Shown: positions 63,130 through 64,000 of the stretch, in pieces
Layout: the number at the start of each line of letters is the position of its first letter
Position numbering within the stretch: the first letter of the stretch is position 1
Assembly: GCF_023008585.1 (NCBI RefSeq)
Contig: NZ_CP095390.1
Span: 310,001-374,000 of the forward strand
Reading direction: 5' to 3'
Source: Natribaculum breve
GTDB taxonomy: Archaea > Halobacteriota > Halobacteria > Halobacteriales > Natrialbaceae
DNA length: 64,000 bases
Program-made: the position numbers and the translations under genes
The notes under the pieces: generated by a model
What the model saw: the letters and a program-made list of their open reading frames with translations, nothing else
Told to the model about the DNA's origin: nothing
Database searches by the model: none

Positions 63130-63435
63130 GGTTCAACTAACTCGAGGTAAGTTCTATTTCTATTTAAAACTTTTGGCCAGTAATCGAAGGACGGAGGCGG
63201 GGACGGAGAAATAACGATGTTCGCGGTTCACAGTCTCCAGCGCCGCCAATCAATCAGTTCGTAGACGAGTCGGTGGGCGCGTCGCGGGCGATGGCGGACG
63301 ATCGACGGTCGCCTCGAAACGGAGTCACGTCGCGTCGACCCTCGCCCGAACAATCGCTAGAGTCCAGACGCCCTTGAGTACACCGGCGGTTGAGCGACTC
63401 GAGGGTTTATCATGGGAACGGTAGTTTGCATACGC
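63130..63435. promoter_or_regulatory. Divergent promoter region
   Basis: About 300 bases. On the minus strand TTTTAAATA (63161-63169) is a strong TATA for the Hsp20-like/cdc48 operon. On the plus strand TTTATC (63405-63410) would yield a leaderless start for the hydrolase at 63436. No other gene is seen. Confidence 0.55.
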
Positions 63436-64000
63436 ATGGAGACGACGACGAATCTCGGGCGGGAGCTGGCCTACGACTACTCGGACCGCGGCGGGGGCGG
63501 CGCGCCAGCGCTGTTCGTTCACGGCGGCGGCGGAACACACGCCGTCTGGAAGTCCCAGCACCGTCTCTCGGACGAACGGCCCGTCGCCGCGCTCGACCTC
63601 AGCGGTCACGGCGAATCCGACGACGTCGACGCCAGTCCCGGCTTCACCACGCTCTCGGCGTACGCCGACGACGTTCTGGCCGTCGCCGAGGCGACGGACG
63701 CACGCGTCCTGGTCGGGAACTCGCTCGGCGGTGCCGTCGTGATGCACGTCTTGCTCGAGCGTGACTTCGACGCCGACGCGGCCGTCCTCGCCGGCACCGG
63801 CGCGCGACTCGGCGTCCTGGAGGACCTCCTCGAGTGGCTCAAAAACGACTTCGAGCGGGCGCTCGAGTTCCTCCACGGCGAGGATCGCTTCTTCCACGAC
63901 CCCGACCCGCGGATTCGCGACCTCTCGATGGAGACGATGCGCGAGACCGGACAGGAGGTCACGCGTCGGGACTTTCTCACCAGCCACGAGTTCGACGTCC
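63436..64000 (+). CDS. Alpha/beta hydrolase, 3' end outside window
   Basis: 188 codons visible from the ATG at 63436. It has ALFVHGGGGTHAVWKSQHRL (oxyanion hole HGGGG), DLSGHGESD and the nucleophile elbow GNSLGGA, typical of the alpha/beta hydrolase fold. The catalytic acid and His lie past the window edge. It is probably an esterase or lipase-like enzyme; the substrate is unknown. Confidence 0.8.
   Translation, partial: METTTNLGRELAYDYSDRGGGGAPALFVHGGGGTHAVWKSQHRLSDERPVAALDLSGHGESDDVDASPGFTTLSAYADDVLAVAEATDARVLVGNSLGGAVVMHVLLERDFDADAAVLAGTGARLGVLEDLLEWLKNDFERALEFLHGEDRFFHDPDPRIRDLSMETMRETGQEVTRRDFLTSHEFDV

Overview
The window is a stretch of chromosome from a haloarchaeon. The evidence is strong GC bias with GTC/GAC/CTC-rich codons, very acidic proteins, archaeal-type information genes (RNA polymerase D, N and K; ribosomal L7Ae, L18e, L24e, S28e; PriS, GINS, CDC48, TmcA, RtcB with archease), a ba3-type oxidase of the Natronomonas cba type, and TATA/BRE promoters often placed so that the mRNA is leaderless. 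The gene content would fit Natrialbales or a relative, but the genus cannot be fixed from the sequence alone.

Layout. 1-2.7 kb: small zinc proteins and an FAD amine-oxidase-like enzyme. 2.8-7.3 kb: an accessory island with two intact genes and one broken gene of a RAMP (Cas5/Cas6/Cas7-like) cluster, an IS630-type element flanked by TA dinucleotides with a -1 frameshift site, and a truncated IS200/IS605-type tnpB. 7.4-10.2 kb: D-galactonate dehydratase divergent from a GntP-type permease. 10.3-10.6 kb: tRNA-Glu with duplicated and inverted copies of its 3' end. 10.6-19.3 kb: a membrane-anchored HTH protein, amidohydrolase, MBL hydrolase, P-loop ATPase pair, a 1001-residue FAD/Fe-S oxidoreductase, superoxide dismutase and a small winged-helix protein. 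19.5-21 kb: rpl7ae-rps28e-rpl24e-ndk. 21-27.3 kb: membrane proteins, tRNA acetyltransferase TmcA, SDR, UspA. 27.4-31.8 kb: rnj-idsA-gltX. 32.1-37.3 kb: a potassium transport cluster (TrkA, RCK channel, TrkH). 37.4-40.2 kb: gamma carbonic anhydrase, a conserved unknown, and mevalonate kinase with isopentenyl phosphate kinase. 40.4-43.0 kb: cba terminal oxidase operon. 43.1-49.3 kb: the large rps13-rps4-rps11-rpoD-tRNA-Leu-rpl18e-rpl13-rps9-rpoN-rpoK-eno-rps2 unit with tRNA-Ser at its head. 49.5-52.9 kb: DUF4129-DUF58-membrane protein trio. 53-57.6 kb: moaA, HTH-10 regulator, rtcB-archease, GNAT. 57.9-63.1 kb: priS-GINS, Bcp, and an Hsp20-like gene coupled to cdc48. The window ends inside an alpha/beta hydrolase.

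How the parts work together. Neighbouring genes often overlap as ATGA or GTGA, pointing to translational coupling (mvk/ipk, rpl24e/ndk, rpoK/eno/rps2, cbaD/B/A, priS/GINS, Hsp20-like/cdc48, and the RAMP pair). Mevalonate kinase, isopentenyl phosphate kinase and the prenyl synthase supply isoprenoids for archaeal lipids, while the Trk cluster supplies the high intracellular K+ of a salt-in strategy.

The least explained parts are the RAMP remnant without any CRISPR array or cas1/cas2/cas3/cas10 in view, two nearly identical 78-bp palindromic MITEs (29.3 kb and 57.7 kb) whose ends resemble the ends of the IS630 element at 5 kb, and the tRNA-Glu-derived palindrome. All family assignments come from reading motifs by eye; no database search was run.
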